From Glandiceps talaboti (lineage: Eukaryota; Hemichordata; Enteropneusta; Spengelidae): a stretch of DNA of 64,000 nucleotides. The stretch spans positions 8,085,361-8,149,360 of the forward strand of contig NC_135564.1 in NCBI RefSeq assembly GCF_964340395.1, read 5' to 3'. The position numbers and the translations under genes are program-made. Below are positions 25,101 through 36,070 of the stretch, piece after piece. Numbering within the stretch: the stretch's first letter is position 1; the number at the start of each line of letters is the position of its first letter. The notes below the pieces were generated by a model that was not told where the DNA came from, did no database searches, and was given only the letters and a program-made list of their open reading frames with translations.

Positions 25101-28100
25101 TGAAGAATTGTGAAAAGACTCCTCAGCAACATGAATATCTGTGGGGTGAAGAATTCTCATGGGTTCAGTGTTAATGCAGGAGGAAACCGGAGTACCCGAG
25201 GAAAACCTGTGTTGTTCGGTAGAGTCAAACTGAACGACATTCTTCCTACTTACAGCGTGGAAAATTTAATTGAACCCTGAATGGGGTTCGAACCCCGACC
25301 GCAGTGGTAAGAGGCAAGTGGTTTAACCACTTGGCCACCGACAACCCCTGAACCGAATTCATTTGAACTGTACACTTACTTTCTCGTCCATGACACATGT
25401 CTTGGTAAGTAGTGCGTAGTCTAGCTGTGAGGAGAGCTCTTTCCATCTCAATGTCTGGATGTGGTGGTAATACATTGATGGGTTTCCTCTCCATAATCCA
25501 TGTATTATTATTTAAAGTAAAATCCCAATATGGGCTGAAAATATCAAATTAGCATAAATGAATAACATAATCTCCAAATATGGGCCGAAAATATCAAATT
25601 AGCATAAATCAATATGTGCACTCCAAATATGGGCTGAAAATATCAAATTAGCATAAATTAATATGTGCACTCCAAACCTGGCTGAAAATATCAAATTAGC
25701 ATAAATGAATATACATTTATAAGTCATAGATAAGCACACCAGTGTTTTGTTAAAGGTCATAAATAGATAACATACATATACATGCATTTCTATGCACTTA
25801 ACTGGAATTACTTTTCTAAGTCACTCGTGGTTTCTAAGCCACTTTGTGTACACTGAACAAACTCTACCCTACTTGTGTTGACTCATATTGGCTTCCAGAT
25901 ATGTCTTAGTGTGTTATTTATTCATATTCTTTACACTGACTTTACGAAAATGGAACCAGTTACAGACATTGCCACTCTCATGGTAAAGGTTTGCATAATG
26001 TCACCATATGTATGTTTGTTAATTTTGATTTTGTGTACTGCACACATATGCATGTTAATACACAAAGGACAGCAGAAAACAGGCTTTCGGCTGACTAAGA
26101 TAGACACAAACGAAAGCAATTGTTGCAACATGATATTACAGCTAAAATGATGTAGGCTTGGTGTGTGACATAACATTTTAATACACACCCTCAGACAACT
26201 TCTAATGCAAAAAGAAACAATTACATAGGTGTTGTGCATAGTGGGGATGTAGAAGTAGTCAAGTTGAAATGTTGATTATCAGTTAGATAATAAACAATTG
26301 CAGCTATTGAAATCATCCAGTCCATGTGTAATGTTTTCATTAGCAGCCTGATTTTACTGTAGTGTGAAAGAATAGCAATGCTTATGTTCAATGTGATTGG
26401 GCAAAGGATCCTGCTGTGTTTATTGTGTCACTGATATTGTTTGTCCAGAGTTGAAATATGTCTAGCTCTGTGTCAAAAAACATAATGTCCCATGACTGAA
26501 ACACCAAGCCTACATCATTTTAGCTGTAATGTCCCATGAGTGAAACACCAAGCCTACATCATTTTAGCTGTAATGTCCCATGACTGAAACACCAAGCCTA
26601 CATCATTTTAGCTATAGCTATTGAACAGATGTTGGTTTCAGTAGGGAGGCATTTCTGATGTCTTCAGTGATCCTGTAGTACACTTTTTTGAGGACTTCCA
26701 ATATTTACACTAACTTGATCACAAAGTGATTAGGTTTGCACAACAGAGGAACCACTATCACCTACTAGTGTAATCTACCACATCACATGTAGCAATAGTT
26801 TTAGTTTGTGTCTATGTTCGTAAACTGAGACCTGGATTGCCAGAATAGTATAAACATATATTTAAAACTGTCATTTTAGTTCACTAACCTTTTTAATCCT
26901 GGCATATTTGCAGGATTTTGTTGAACTTGTTGTTGTCTTTTAGAAGGAGGACCCATAGACTGATCATCCATACTTTTCCTCTTTTCACCAATAACTGCAG
27001 CTTGTACTGGTCTAGCACCATCTGTACTATTTCTATTAGGTCTCGTTTCAGGTACTATTGCAGAGCTGATACCGAGCGGGTCACTTTGCTGTTTGTCAAA
27101 AAAAAATAATAACAATCACATTTTTGTTAACCAAAGTCAGAAACCTATGGTGGTGTGATCATTTTGATGTGAACAATTTCCAAACTAGATACTTACACTC
27201 ACATACTAATTGAATACCATAGCAACCACTCTGGTGGCTTTTGATTTTGAGTTGTTTACATACATTTTCGTACATGTACCATGGAGTTATTATACTTCCA
27301 TGCATGTACATACATATATCTGCACACATTATCATAGCCTTCACTTTTGGTCAAAAAAACTGCTTTCAAACAATGCCTCCTAGTGACTAGATTATCTTTT
27401 GTCTTTCTGATCACAATAATATGTAGTCTCTAAGATTCCGATACTCGTGCCATACTCAGCTAGCAGTCATCGTCTGTGCTATTCTATGGGCCTATGCCTG
27501 CTAGACCACAGGATTTAGGCCACTCCTTGAACTTGTGATTAGAAATTCAAACAGGGGTCATTAAAGACATATAGATTAAAAATCAAATAGACAGAATAGT
27601 TTCTGCTTCTGATGTTATGAATGACTGTTGTTATGGTGATACTTGTAAATTGTTTGTACTTGATGAAATACCAGACTTTGGCCGAAACCTTATGTTTATG
27701 ATTGACATAGGATTAGGTGGCTGGGCTTATAAATCAGCACTGAAAGGCTAACACCATGGTCAGTCTGACACCTAGAACATAACAATATTTGATCACAGGA
27801 TTGACTGCAGCCCAGTCTGGTTGCTAATGTGGGGAAAATGGGTAGGTTAGTACAGTCGTGGTTAAGAACCCTGATAGGGCTGAACAACACGACGTATCTT
27901 ACAGTCTAAATAATATGGTGTTTTGTGAGAAGTCGACCTCAATTACAGAAACATTTTAGTTATAGCTGTGAATGCCAATGGCAAGGCATGGCATGCAATA
28001 ATCAACACAATGCATATAAAAGAAACATGAGTCCTACAAATTTACAATCATTGAAAATTGCAAAATACAGAACAAAATGAATTGACTAATCATATTACCA

Positions 28101-30066
28101 GAGACTTTTGTTATGGAATACATGTTAATAGTCACAGCAGCACACTACAGTGAGTCCTCATCTCATGTATACTGGACCTCACTTCCGGTCAAGTAGTACA
28201 ATGTAGCAGCTGCTAAACAGCACCCCTAGTGGCCAAAACTATACATTCTTTCATCTTTCCAATAAATGGAGTCACCACATTACACTTACTGAATACATTA
28301 TGGTAATATTATCTGATTCTGAAAATTGTTTTTCCGTCAGTTTCACACAACTGCAAATATGAAAACATTTATGTAATCTTTGAACTACAACCTCTCCAGT
28401 GTTGCTCACATACATGTACAATGTACTGCCATGAGAAATATGTTAACAAATTTAGTGCAATTCCAAATGCTGTGAGGCTGAGTGTCACCGAAATGAATCC
28501 AGAGCTGTGATTGTCTGGCAGTGTGAGAACTTGAAGAATTTGATAAACAGAAATAGCCTGTAAAACTGCAGTGTCAAAAACTATCTTTCAGTTCAATTCA
28601 ATAAGTTTATTTATCCTAAATTAGGCAAATCAGTTTGGCGGACATAACATCTACACATCAAAAATAAAGAAAGAAAGGATAATTGAAAAAATAAATGGAT
28701 GAAAGAGTGACAAGTGTCTTAACCTCTTAAAGGGCTATGTTTCAATCCCGGGTAATCGCATTAGTGTTATCTTATTGAGATTATTCTTTTGTTCTGGACC
28801 AACTGTTTCCATATTTGGGCCAAACAATCTGCTTTGATACCCAGACTTTAATCCGAATCTGAAAATGGGCCTTTAAACTATACTATACTGTACTGACTAG
28901 AATAATTTATTACAATTTAGAATCTGTGTCATATCAATTTGAGCTTGTAATGTCACACGTACACTAATATCAGTTTACATGTAAATCTGATTATAACTAT
29001 TATTAAGCAGCGCTCTTTTAAAACGTAAAGATTGTAGAATGACCAGAGTATCCACATCGTCGCACACCTCAACCATTTTACGGTACCTTTCTTAACGAGT
29101 CAGTCCCTACTTTTATTTTGAAGTGTAGAGGAAGAAAATAATAGCTCTGGTTTGCGAGAATGACTATCAACTGTACTGCCATATGAACTTGCTGAAGGTG
29201 CATCTCATTGTTTTAAATGAAAATAAAGCTGTACACATTGATAATCTGCAATCTGGTTAAAGTGGCTTTAGCATATGGATGAGGATTGGGTATTTATTTT
29301 GGATTTTCCATTTATAAATCTATTTTATCATGACTTCCTACTTGAAAACTCAATGTGAACAACATATTCCAAGTCCTTGTTTGTAACTCAAAAAATTTGT
29401 TATTGTACATACAACAACAAACTCTTTAAATTTGTTTTAAAGCTTTTTGCAAATGTATTGAGTTACAAACTCAGACTTGGTCTATGTTGTTTCACATTGA
29501 TTTTTCAAGTAGGAAGTCATGATCAAATTGTTTTAGAACTTAAAAATATAAAATAACTACGAAATCCTCATCCATATGGTCACTTTAACTATTGAACATT
29601 ATATCAAAGATCTCAAAGAACGGTTCTGAATTTTCTAAGATATGTATAGTTTAGTTATCAAAAAAAGGAAAACATGTCGATTATCTGTACATCTACTGAT
29701 TATGTAACTTACTCTCAGTACTTGAGGACTGTTCAATGGTGGCATATCCCATAACGATTGATTAGAGTTCTTATTGAAGTAGTAGGGTCTCCTTTCCCGT
29801 TTACTCCAAAACTTTCTCCAGCCTGCCTGTAGTAATTCTTCAGGCAGGTCATGTACAGGGTCAGGACTGGTTGGCGTTGATGGCTGCGGCGATAAAACCG
29901 GTTGGGGTGATGGCGTCATGTGTCCCTGCGGCGAGAACGGCTGTGGAGACGGTGTTGTCTGTGAATACAGCTGTCTCTCCTGGCTCTGTTGATGTGGCAT
30001 TTTGAGTGGCCTTGATAGTTGTGATTTGGAAGGACCAGTAATGTTAGACCTGTCAAGGGGATCCAT
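18918..30066 (-). CDS. PCIF1: PCIF1, cap-specific mRNA (2'-O-methyladenosine-N6) methyltransferase
   Basis: Thirteen coding exons on the minus strand splice in frame to 727 codons (human protein about 704): 30066-29713, 27088-26889, 25534-25380, 25091-24860, 24439-24340, 23954-23792, 23131-22959, 22006-21920, 21562-21378, 20739-20646, 20493-20393, 19898-19824, 19182-18918. A WW domain lies at residues 75-109 (W83, W106), preceded by a Pro/Ser-rich N-terminus. A KRKS-type basic patch follows. The helical and methyltransferase core includes [19 protein letters not shown] and the catalytic NPPF motif at 565-568. Family knowledge: PCIF1 binds the phosphorylated RNA polymerase II C-terminal domain through WW and converts cap-adjacent Am to m6Am in the nucleus. 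The start ATG has A at -3 and G at +4. The linker between WW and core is shorter than I recall in vertebrates (about residues 170-190). The tail is Ser/Asn/Thr-rich. Confidence 0.96.
19218..19592. repeat. (CATA)n microsatellite, compound
   Basis: Long CATA tetranucleotide array with CACA, CATC and AGACAC sub-blocks, in the last intron of PCIF1. It produces long spurious open frames. Confidence 0.97.
19824..19898 (-). CDS. PCIF1: PCIF1 coding exon 12
   Basis: Residues 615-640: [25 protein letters not shown]. This 75-bp exon matches the conserved [14 protein letters not shown] block. Acceptor CTCCCCCCCAG, donor GTAAGC at 19823. Confidence 0.92.
20393..20493 (-). CDS. PCIF1: PCIF1 coding exon 11
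   Basis: Residues 582-615: [20 protein letters not shown] then TRMEDS. Acceptor TTTTTACTAG, donor GTAAGG at 20392. Acceptor region is duplicated 95 bp upstream. Confidence 0.95.
20567..20604 (-). repeat. Duplicate of PCIF1 exon 11 acceptor region
   Basis: 27 bases at 20571-20597 are identical to 20476-20502, which hold the real acceptor CTAG and the exon's first codons. Confidence 0.9.
20646..20739 (-). CDS. PCIF1: PCIF1 coding exon 10: catalytic NPPF
   Basis: Residues 550-581: [35 protein letters not shown] (565-568) is the N6-adenine methyltransferase motif. The acceptor's upstream tract is a (TTTG)n microsatellite ending GTAG; the donor GTTGGT at 20645 is weak. Confidence 0.95.
20742..20773. 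repeat. (CAAA)n tract abutting the PCIF1 exon 10 acceptor
   Basis: On the minus strand it reads (TTTG)n followed by TAG, so the microsatellite serves as the polypyrimidine tract. Confidence 0.95.
21378..21562 (-). CDS. PCIF1: PCIF1 coding exon 9: methyltransferase core
   Basis: Residues 489-550: [54 protein letters not shown], almost unchanged from vertebrates. Acceptor CCTCCCCAG, donor GTGAGT at 21377. Confidence 0.96.
21613..21675 (-). repeat. Diverged duplicate of PCIF1 exon 9 start
   Basis: About 30 of 40 bases match 21513-21552 at a 103-bp offset. Its translation in the equivalent frame ([14 protein letters not shown]) resembles the exon's [14 protein letters not shown]. Confidence 0.7.
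21920..22006 (-). CDS. PCIF1: PCIF1 coding exon 8
   Basis: Residues 460-488: [17 protein letters not shown] then [12 protein letters not shown], like the conserved PRVWCLLRRYQ. Acceptor TTCGTTGTAG, donor GTAAAG at 21919. Phase 0 on both sides. Confidence 0.94.
22532..22776. mobile_element. MITE with TAGCCCTGTCTCCAC ends
   Basis: Left TATAGCCCTGTCTCCAC and right TGGGGACAGGGCTTATA are inverted repeats; interior is rich in ATTGATTC/GAATCAAT-type inverted motifs. In PCIF1 intron 7. Confidence 0.75.
22959..23131 (-). CDS. PCIF1: PCIF1 coding exon 7
   Basis: Residues 402-459: [20 protein letters not shown], then [19 protein letters not shown]. Acceptor TGGTTGTAG, donor GTAAGT at 22958. Confidence 0.93.
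23792..23954 (-). CDS. PCIF1: PCIF1 coding exon 6
   Basis: Residues 348-402: [49 protein letters not shown]. Acceptor CTTTATCAG, donor GTAAAA at 23791. Confidence 0.93.
24340..24439 (-). CDS. PCIF1: PCIF1 coding exon 5
   Basis: Residues 314-347: [20 protein letters not shown] then [11 protein letters not shown]. Acceptor TTTTATCAG, donor GTACAT at 24339. Phase 2 in, 0 out. Confidence 0.93.
24860..25091 (-). CDS. PCIF1: PCIF1 coding exon 4
   Basis: Residues 237-314. [18 protein letters not shown] then DPLLPSNC and [16 protein letters not shown], strongly conserved with vertebrate PCIF1. Acceptor CACCCCCACAG, donor GTAGGG at 24859. Confidence 0.95.
25113..25155 (-). repeat. Duplicate of PCIF1 exon 4 acceptor region
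   Basis: Copy of 25066-25109 at a 47-bp offset, including an intact CCCCACAG|ATAT splice-acceptor-like site and 25 bases of exon-like sequence. Confidence 0.9.
25165..25352 (-). mobile_element. tRNA-derived SINE, family A
   Basis: On the minus strand: GGTGGCCAAGTGGTTAAACC (A box), GGGGTTCGAACCCC (B box), then a body with GGGTACTCCGGTTTCCTCCT. It fills most of the 287-bp PCIF1 intron 3. Second copy at 57196. Confidence 0.85.
25380..25534 (-). CDS. PCIF1: PCIF1 coding exon 3
   Basis: Residues 185-237. Encodes [17 protein letters not shown] then [16 protein letters not shown], aligned with the vertebrate VYWDL...VLPPHPEVE segment. Acceptor TATTTTCAG, donor GTAAGT at 25379. The acceptor region is repeated three more times upstream. 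Confidence 0.92.
25526..25706 (-). repeat. Four-copy tandem repeat of the PCIF1 exon 3 acceptor region
   Basis: Units of 48-50 bp, each with TTTATGCTAATTTGATATTT then TCAGCCCATAT on the minus strand. Unit 1 is the real acceptor; unit 2 has lost the AG (TCGG); units 3 and 4 keep it. Confidence 0.95.
26135..26620. repeat. Three direct copies and one inverted copy of a 46-bp unit
   Basis: ACACCAAGCCTACATCATTT followed by TAGCTGTAAT occurs three times in 26485-26620; its 30-bp exact reverse complement is at 26135-26164. In PCIF1 intron 2. Confidence 0.9.
26889..27088 (-). CDS. PCIF1: PCIF1 coding exon 2
   Basis: Residues 119-185. Starts QSDPLGISS, matching the conserved post-WW segment, then [19 protein letters not shown]. 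Acceptor TTGACAAACAG, donor GTTAGT at 26888. Confidence 0.9.
28690..28870 (+). mobile_element. SINE family C, second copy
   Basis: TTAAAGGGCTATGTTTCAAT, CATTAGTGTTATCTTATTGA and TTCTTTTGTTCTGG match the reverse complement of 3310-3480. In PCIF1 intron 1. Confidence 0.55.
29257..29588. mobile_element. Palindromic TTAA-flanked MITE, family 2 copy 1
   Basis: Ends TTAAAGTGGC...ATATGGATGAGGAT and ATCCTCATCCATATGGTCAC..TTTAA are inverted; inner arms CATGACTTCCTACTTG / CAAGTAGGAAGTCATG are also inverted. TTAA at both edges. In PCIF1 intron 1. Confidence 0.8.
29713..30066 (-). CDS. PCIF1: PCIF1 coding exon 1: N-terminus and WW domain
   Basis: Residues 1-118. ATG at 30066-30064 in good context, donor GTAAGT at 29712. 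Contains [19 protein letters not shown] and YYFN, the WW core. A plausible acceptor TTTCACAG just above 30137 suggests a 5' UTR intron. Confidence 0.94.
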
Positions 30067-30499
30067 TGTAAGGTGCAAGTGTAAAGTAATTTACTTCACA
30101 ACGACCATCTTCAGTTTAAACACTCTAGGCACGGCGCTGTGAAACAAAACGATAATATACTAATGATTATCATATACTTATGCGCAGATCAATCAGTCTT
30201 GATGACGTTAAAACACAAACTATCACTTCTGACATGAAACATCAAACGTCAAGATATTCAGAAAATGCCTTTCTGATTAAACAAGATATGGCGATTCTGA
30301 ACATAAACAAACATACATAAATAAACCTCTCTTTGTTCACATTACAGTTCATGTCCTTTCCACATACTGACACTTGTCTTCAAACTTGTGTCACCATGCA
30401 GAAATGCCACTTTCGGTGATATAAACAACAAGGTAATAAGCTCAATAGTATGGTGATACATTACAGCATTGTAAGTCTACTTGAGTCGGCCATTTTATG

Positions 30500-30775
30500 A
30501 TGGCTGTCTACTTGAAAAAATCAATGTGAAATAACATTGACAAAGTCTATGTTTGAAACTCAATACATTGCAAAAAAAAGAAAAGAAGAAGAAACGTGTA
30601 AAGTTTGTTGTTGTACATACAATAAAAAACAGATTATACACAGTATTTTTTGCAATTTATTGAGTTACAAACAAGAACTTGGTCAGTGTTGTTTCACGTC
30701 GATATCTCAAGTAGGAAGAATACCAAATCCAAAATGAAAACCCACTCCTCATTCATAAATGGCAACTTTCAAAGA
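30500..30775. mobile_element. Palindromic MITE, family 2 copy 2 (one end missing)
   Basis: Shares CTACTTGAAAAAATCAATGT, TTGTTGTACATACAA, ATTGAGTTACAAAC and CAAGTAGGAAG with the copy at 29257. Lies upstream of PCIF1 coding exon 1. Confidence 0.75.
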
Positions 30776-32122
30776 AATCATTAATCATACTGAGGTTGAT
30801 TCCTCTACAACTATACTTTCTTGACTAAAAATTTTGCTTGATAAAAATTCAAGTTTTTCAATTCAAAGACACAAGCGTGAACTAGCTTGATTTTCCTACC
30901 AAAACATTATTTTTTCATCAATGAAACCAACAGCGACTATATCGTAGTATCTGCAATACTGTATTACTCTTTCCTGATCTTTTAAAATCAAATGCAACAG
31001 GTGAAATTTTCAGTACAAAACTGCACACTGTTCTTGTTATTATGCCTGTAACTTTGAATTCTTATGGAAACACTTTTATTTTGATATCTACTAACTTTCT
31101 GCCACAAGTATGGCAAATTTGAAAATACCACACAACACAAAACAATATTACATCTCATGCTAGATTTTTATACAGCACTTTCCCATTCACATCTTTACAA
31201 TTCAAGTTTAATAGCCAAGTAGTCAATGTTATCATAATGTCCTAAGTCTTCGGTAAACATTCACAATCAAAGAAATACTCAAGAATGGGGCACCTGATGA
31301 TTTGTAGACACAAACAAGCAGTACAGACACTAACATCTTATTTCAGCTTCTTTTGTTAGTGACTGACATTAAAAATGATTGCGTTACCCCAACTATGTTT
31401 ACTGTGTTCATGGAGGTAGGTCTCCTACAGTATATCTCCATGCACAGTTCATTCCTGTCTTGTCAATGCAACAGGTAGTTTGTATGCATTTACTTTCAGT
31501 TTAACACCCACAGGCTAGGCAGTTCATTAAAACAGACAAAGCCTACTTCTCTATGTCAATCAAATATTTCATTTTAACATTTCTTTTGGTTAAATTTCTG
31601 ATCTTTCTGTTTCTCCAATGTTTATACATTATTCACACTGTACCATACAAATACTAGCTCTTTTGAAATGTTGTAGTGGAGAGTGCGTGAGTATAAACCA
31701 AGGCAGAACACTGACCAGTCGGAGAAGGGAAAGTGAGAGTCAATAGTCCAGACTGTGGTATTGTTTCCGCCAACCTTTAGCCTCCTTTATTCACGATTTG
31801 AAATAGTTTGATTGAACCCTGTGCTCAACTCATTATAGGTGACGCGAGCGCTGTCTACTACACAAATGACTTTCCTGCACAATGCGCAAATTCGATGAAT
31901 AGCTATCGTTCTGTAGTACCGTTGTACAGATCACGACAGCGTAACTGCCATGGACGTATACATACGTTGAGTTTCCCAGAAAAAGCGTGAGCATTATTTA
32001 CTAACATGAAAAGATCATCGCATCGCTGACACACTTCGATGCATATGCGCAATCCGCTCATGCAGCACACACCTAAAGTGGTTCTTGAATATATCAAGGT
32101 TATTACAAACCTTTCTTTCACC

Positions 32123-32260
32123 TCAAAGTCAAGATCATTGAGCACTCAAGTGCAAATGTATGAAAATACAACGTAGATATTACTTCTCACAGCCCAACGC
32201 ATCCGCCATTTTGACGCAAAGCATCATGGGAATGGTGTAAACCCGACACTTGGTGGCGCC
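32123..32260 (-). promoter_or_regulatory. Probable PCIF1 promoter and first (untranslated) exon
   Basis: CCGCCATTTTGAC at 32203-32215 matches the YY1 site typical of TATA-less metazoan promoters, and a TTCCCATGATGC (minus strand) resembles a ZNF143-type site. Downstream on the minus strand TTTGAG|GTGAAAG (intron from 32121) is a possible first-exon donor that could join the acceptor just above 30137. Inferred from motifs only. Confidence 0.45.
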
Positions 32261-33198
32261 TTCAACAGCGAAAGAGGTCACACTGTGAGGTCAATCGTCC
32301 TTGGCACAATTCTGCGCAACAGTTTTACTATACGTAAACATGGTAAAACGTTGGAGGAATTATCATCATAAACAGCAGATTTTTCATTGAAAATTTAACA
32401 CAAAGCAAATACACGTAAATATCTTAATCATATGGTCATGGTCTCATCTTGTAGTTTAAGAAGATTCATGAAATATCTGAACACTTTTCATCGAGTTATC
32501 CTCTTCTGCCATAGTATGTACAATCAAATACCCCATTGCGGAAAAAAAATTACGGGAAAATTTGAAGAAAAAAATTCTAGAAACCGGAAAAATTTTACAG
32601 ACAAATATCAAAACTTTTTCCGTACTGTTTCAAAATTAAAACAAGCTGAGCTGTCAGTGTCTGTGACTTCCAAAAACAAACAAACAAACAAACAAACAAA
32701 CACACACACACACACACACAAAAACAAACAAACAAACATTTTCGATGCAAGAACATTAATTTATTTCACCTTGTATTTATTTTTTATCCGTGTACAGTTT
32801 TATACTCAAAAGCACAATTTATAATGTCATTATTACAAAGCGTAAATAAAGATCTCAACGTTTCATAGTTTATATAATACTACCTCAGACCACTATGATA
32901 CTACCAACGTACATTGAGGACCAGCCTTGCAGTCTCTCAGGCCTACACAATCACGTCATATGTTGCATAAATGTAAATGTTGGATTTAGACCTAGTGAGT
33001 AAACGGTTCAGTGACGAATGTGAACGAGCAAAGCGTGATATGTATAATTATATTGGACCCTTCCTTCAACAATATCCACCGTCTACGAATTCGACACATC
33101 GCGGTCATTAAGCTTAGATATTTACAAAGAAGATGTATGAAACAAATATATTCAAATAAACATTAACAACAATGTCATCATTTTTTCATCCGTCCCTT

Positions 33199-33301
<103 letters not shown>

Positions 33302-33734
33302 CGCGTGCGTGCGTGCGTGTGTGTACACACACGTGTGTATGTAGTTTTGAGATAATCTTTTCTTTTGAAAGCCAAAACTGTGTCTCACATCAACATGGCT
33401 AATGTAGACAATGCAATGCTGACATTTACGATGACAGGAATAGGATATATCCAGTGTTCAAGACATCAGTACAAATGTCATCAACATTAATTGATATGTG
33501 GTTCACCTAGTTCACTGACATCAATCAACAAATGTACGGTTACAGCATGGTGCACAGCAACATCACATTGAATTCAAATTGATATTGCAATATAAAAGCT
33601 GATATATTGTAAAGCTAGTCTGGAGAATGACAATCATGTCAAAGATTACAGTTGTATGTACTCTTTTGATTTGATGGGGATTATAGAATTTTTTAGATTG
33701 ATATATGATAGAAAGTAGGTTACTTATAAGTAGG

Positions 33735-33736
<2 letters not shown>

Positions 33737-33798
<62 letters not shown>

Positions 33799-33818
33799 CT
33801 CGATGCAATATTAGTAAT

Positions 33819-33882
<64 letters not shown>
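33737..33882. repeat. (TA)n then (TC)n microsatellites
   Basis: (TA)n at 33737-33795, a 25-bp unique spacer, then (TC)n at 33821-33882. Confidence 0.98.
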
Positions 33883-33887
<5 letters not shown>

Positions 33888-35644
33888 GTCAGACACCACT
33901 TCCCCAGTGCGCATTGCCTACAGAGAATAGAATAACTATATATATGTATTCTTATAATTTCTTAGAAGAAGTGCATGTTGGCGTACAGTTCAGATCACAA
34001 GTTGTAATGTTTTTTAAATGATCGATAGCTTCCATTAATAGTTTAAAACAATATTTAAATTGGAATCTGAAGGTCTGAACTCTATACCAACAGGTTATTG
34101 TAAGTACTTATTATAGTGTATATAGTATATACTTTACATATCTATTGTCAAAATACGTACGGAAATGATATGTACGTATGCATGCATGCATGCATGCATG
34201 CCACGTGATGCATGAATCTTTCAGTCAGTTTCATATGTCAGCGAGTGCAGTTTTAATCTGAATCATTACACAATTTTCGGAAGTTCAATAGTCTACGACA
34301 TTGATTGAACTTGACGTTTAAAGTGTGTTTATTAAAGCGGGACATAATTAAATTCTGTCCTACTCTGCTGTAACGACATACAGGTTACTCTTTCAAATGT
34401 AAAGGTCATGGAAACATTCCCTATAGTAGTAAGTTAAATGGCATTGCTTAGATGATGGAAATGAACGTGACAGCTGCTCATCTTCGTGAAAATTCTCCAT
34501 ACATGTTTTGGTTATTGTGGTCCACTACAAGCCGATTAAAGCTCTGGTGTGGTGAATGTAGCTCACTGTTTTTATCAACTTCTATTTCCTCCATTTATTT
34601 GTTTGTTTGTTTTCAATTTGTTGTGCCGAGAGTGAGCGCTTCTTTCCTAGGAGCTGTGACCAAGACCAAAACATGATGAACATGTCATACAGAAGACAAT
34701 ATTGAAGCAAAAAAAAAAAATTAAGGTAATGCTAACAGTAAATGAACAGCCACCCACTACATCTGACTTTAATAAGATTGGGTTTAATGCAAAATTACAT
34801 GTCGTAGCCCATATTCTGATTATTAGATAGATAAAATATTTCATAGTTTGGCCACTAGGAGCGCTATTCGAAATTCTTTTGGGGCAAGGGCTAGAATAGT
34901 TGAGCATTGTACTAGTATAAACTTAAGGGGGGGGGGTGTCAAATTAAAAAAAAGTCGATAGATTTTTTTTTATAATAATAATATATACTTTATAATAATA
35001 ATAATAATAATAATTGATAAACATTGATATTTGAATATGTAATAAATGCAAAAAAATACTATGTCACCACCTTTGTTTTCAAGATAATTACCGTTTCTTG
35101 TATCTACACATATTTTTTTGAGTCAAAATAAGTAGATTTACAACTATTAACTACATCACAATTTTTGATAGTTAAAGATTATCCCCGGAGCACTTAATGA
35201 ACTTACATTTTTGTGTGCAATGTATAGTATGTCTAGACATATTTGTTTTGTAATTTCTTTTCATTATTTCATAAAATATTATGTTATTTTATCCCCACCT
35301 GCTTTATTATTTTTTAAGAAAAACCCAAGAAAACTGCACAAAAGATAAAAGTCCGTGATAGATTTTTTTTATACGCTGTATGTGTACAATGTATTATTCC
35401 AGCTATTTATCAATGACAAATAGGGGGTCGCCGCGTCCGTTTAAATTCTAATATTAAAATTGTAACCCCATACCCCATCTGAATTTTGACATTTTCGACA
35501 GAAATATCTTATGAAATTTTGTTGAATTTTGACAAAAATTTAAATGAGCTTGTTTATCTTTGCAAATATGTATAACGTACCAATGCCCCTTCATAATTAT
35601 ACAACAAAAATCATTGTGTGCTAACTTGAAAATGCCAGTAAAAA

Positions 35645-36070
35645 TGTGACCCCCACCCAATCAAAATTTCAACATTTTGAACAAAATTCACGTGAAATTG
35701 TATAATATTGGAACTCACAGGCACCAAGGGATATTTCTATTAGTTCATATGTATGTGAAATCAACTGAACTATTCAAATATGGAGTTTATTTATGTCTCC
35801 AAATGTCAAAGTGCTCATAATATTCACAAATGTGACCCCCCACCCCATTAAAATTTCCAACATTTTGAACAAAAAATCACATGAAATTGTACAATATTAG
35901 AACTCACAGGCACCAAGGGATATTTCTATTAGTTCATATGTATGCGAAATCAACTGAACTATTTGTATATGGAGTTTATTTATGTCTCCAAATGTCAAAG
36001 TGCTTATAATATTCACAAATGTGACCCCCCCACCCCATCACACTTTCAACATTTTGAACAAAAAATCACA
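35645..36070. repeat. 189-bp tandem duplication, about 2.2 copies
   Basis: Units start TGTGACCCCCCACCCC and contain TCACAGGCACCAAGGGATAT and TATGTCTCCAAATGTCAAAG. A more distant relative precedes at 35460-35640. Confidence 0.9.

Noticed and set aside
32432-32824. 130-codon plus frame upstream of PCIF1
   Set aside because: Contains [10 protein letters not shown] and THTHTHT runs from CAAA and CA repeats; no supporting features.
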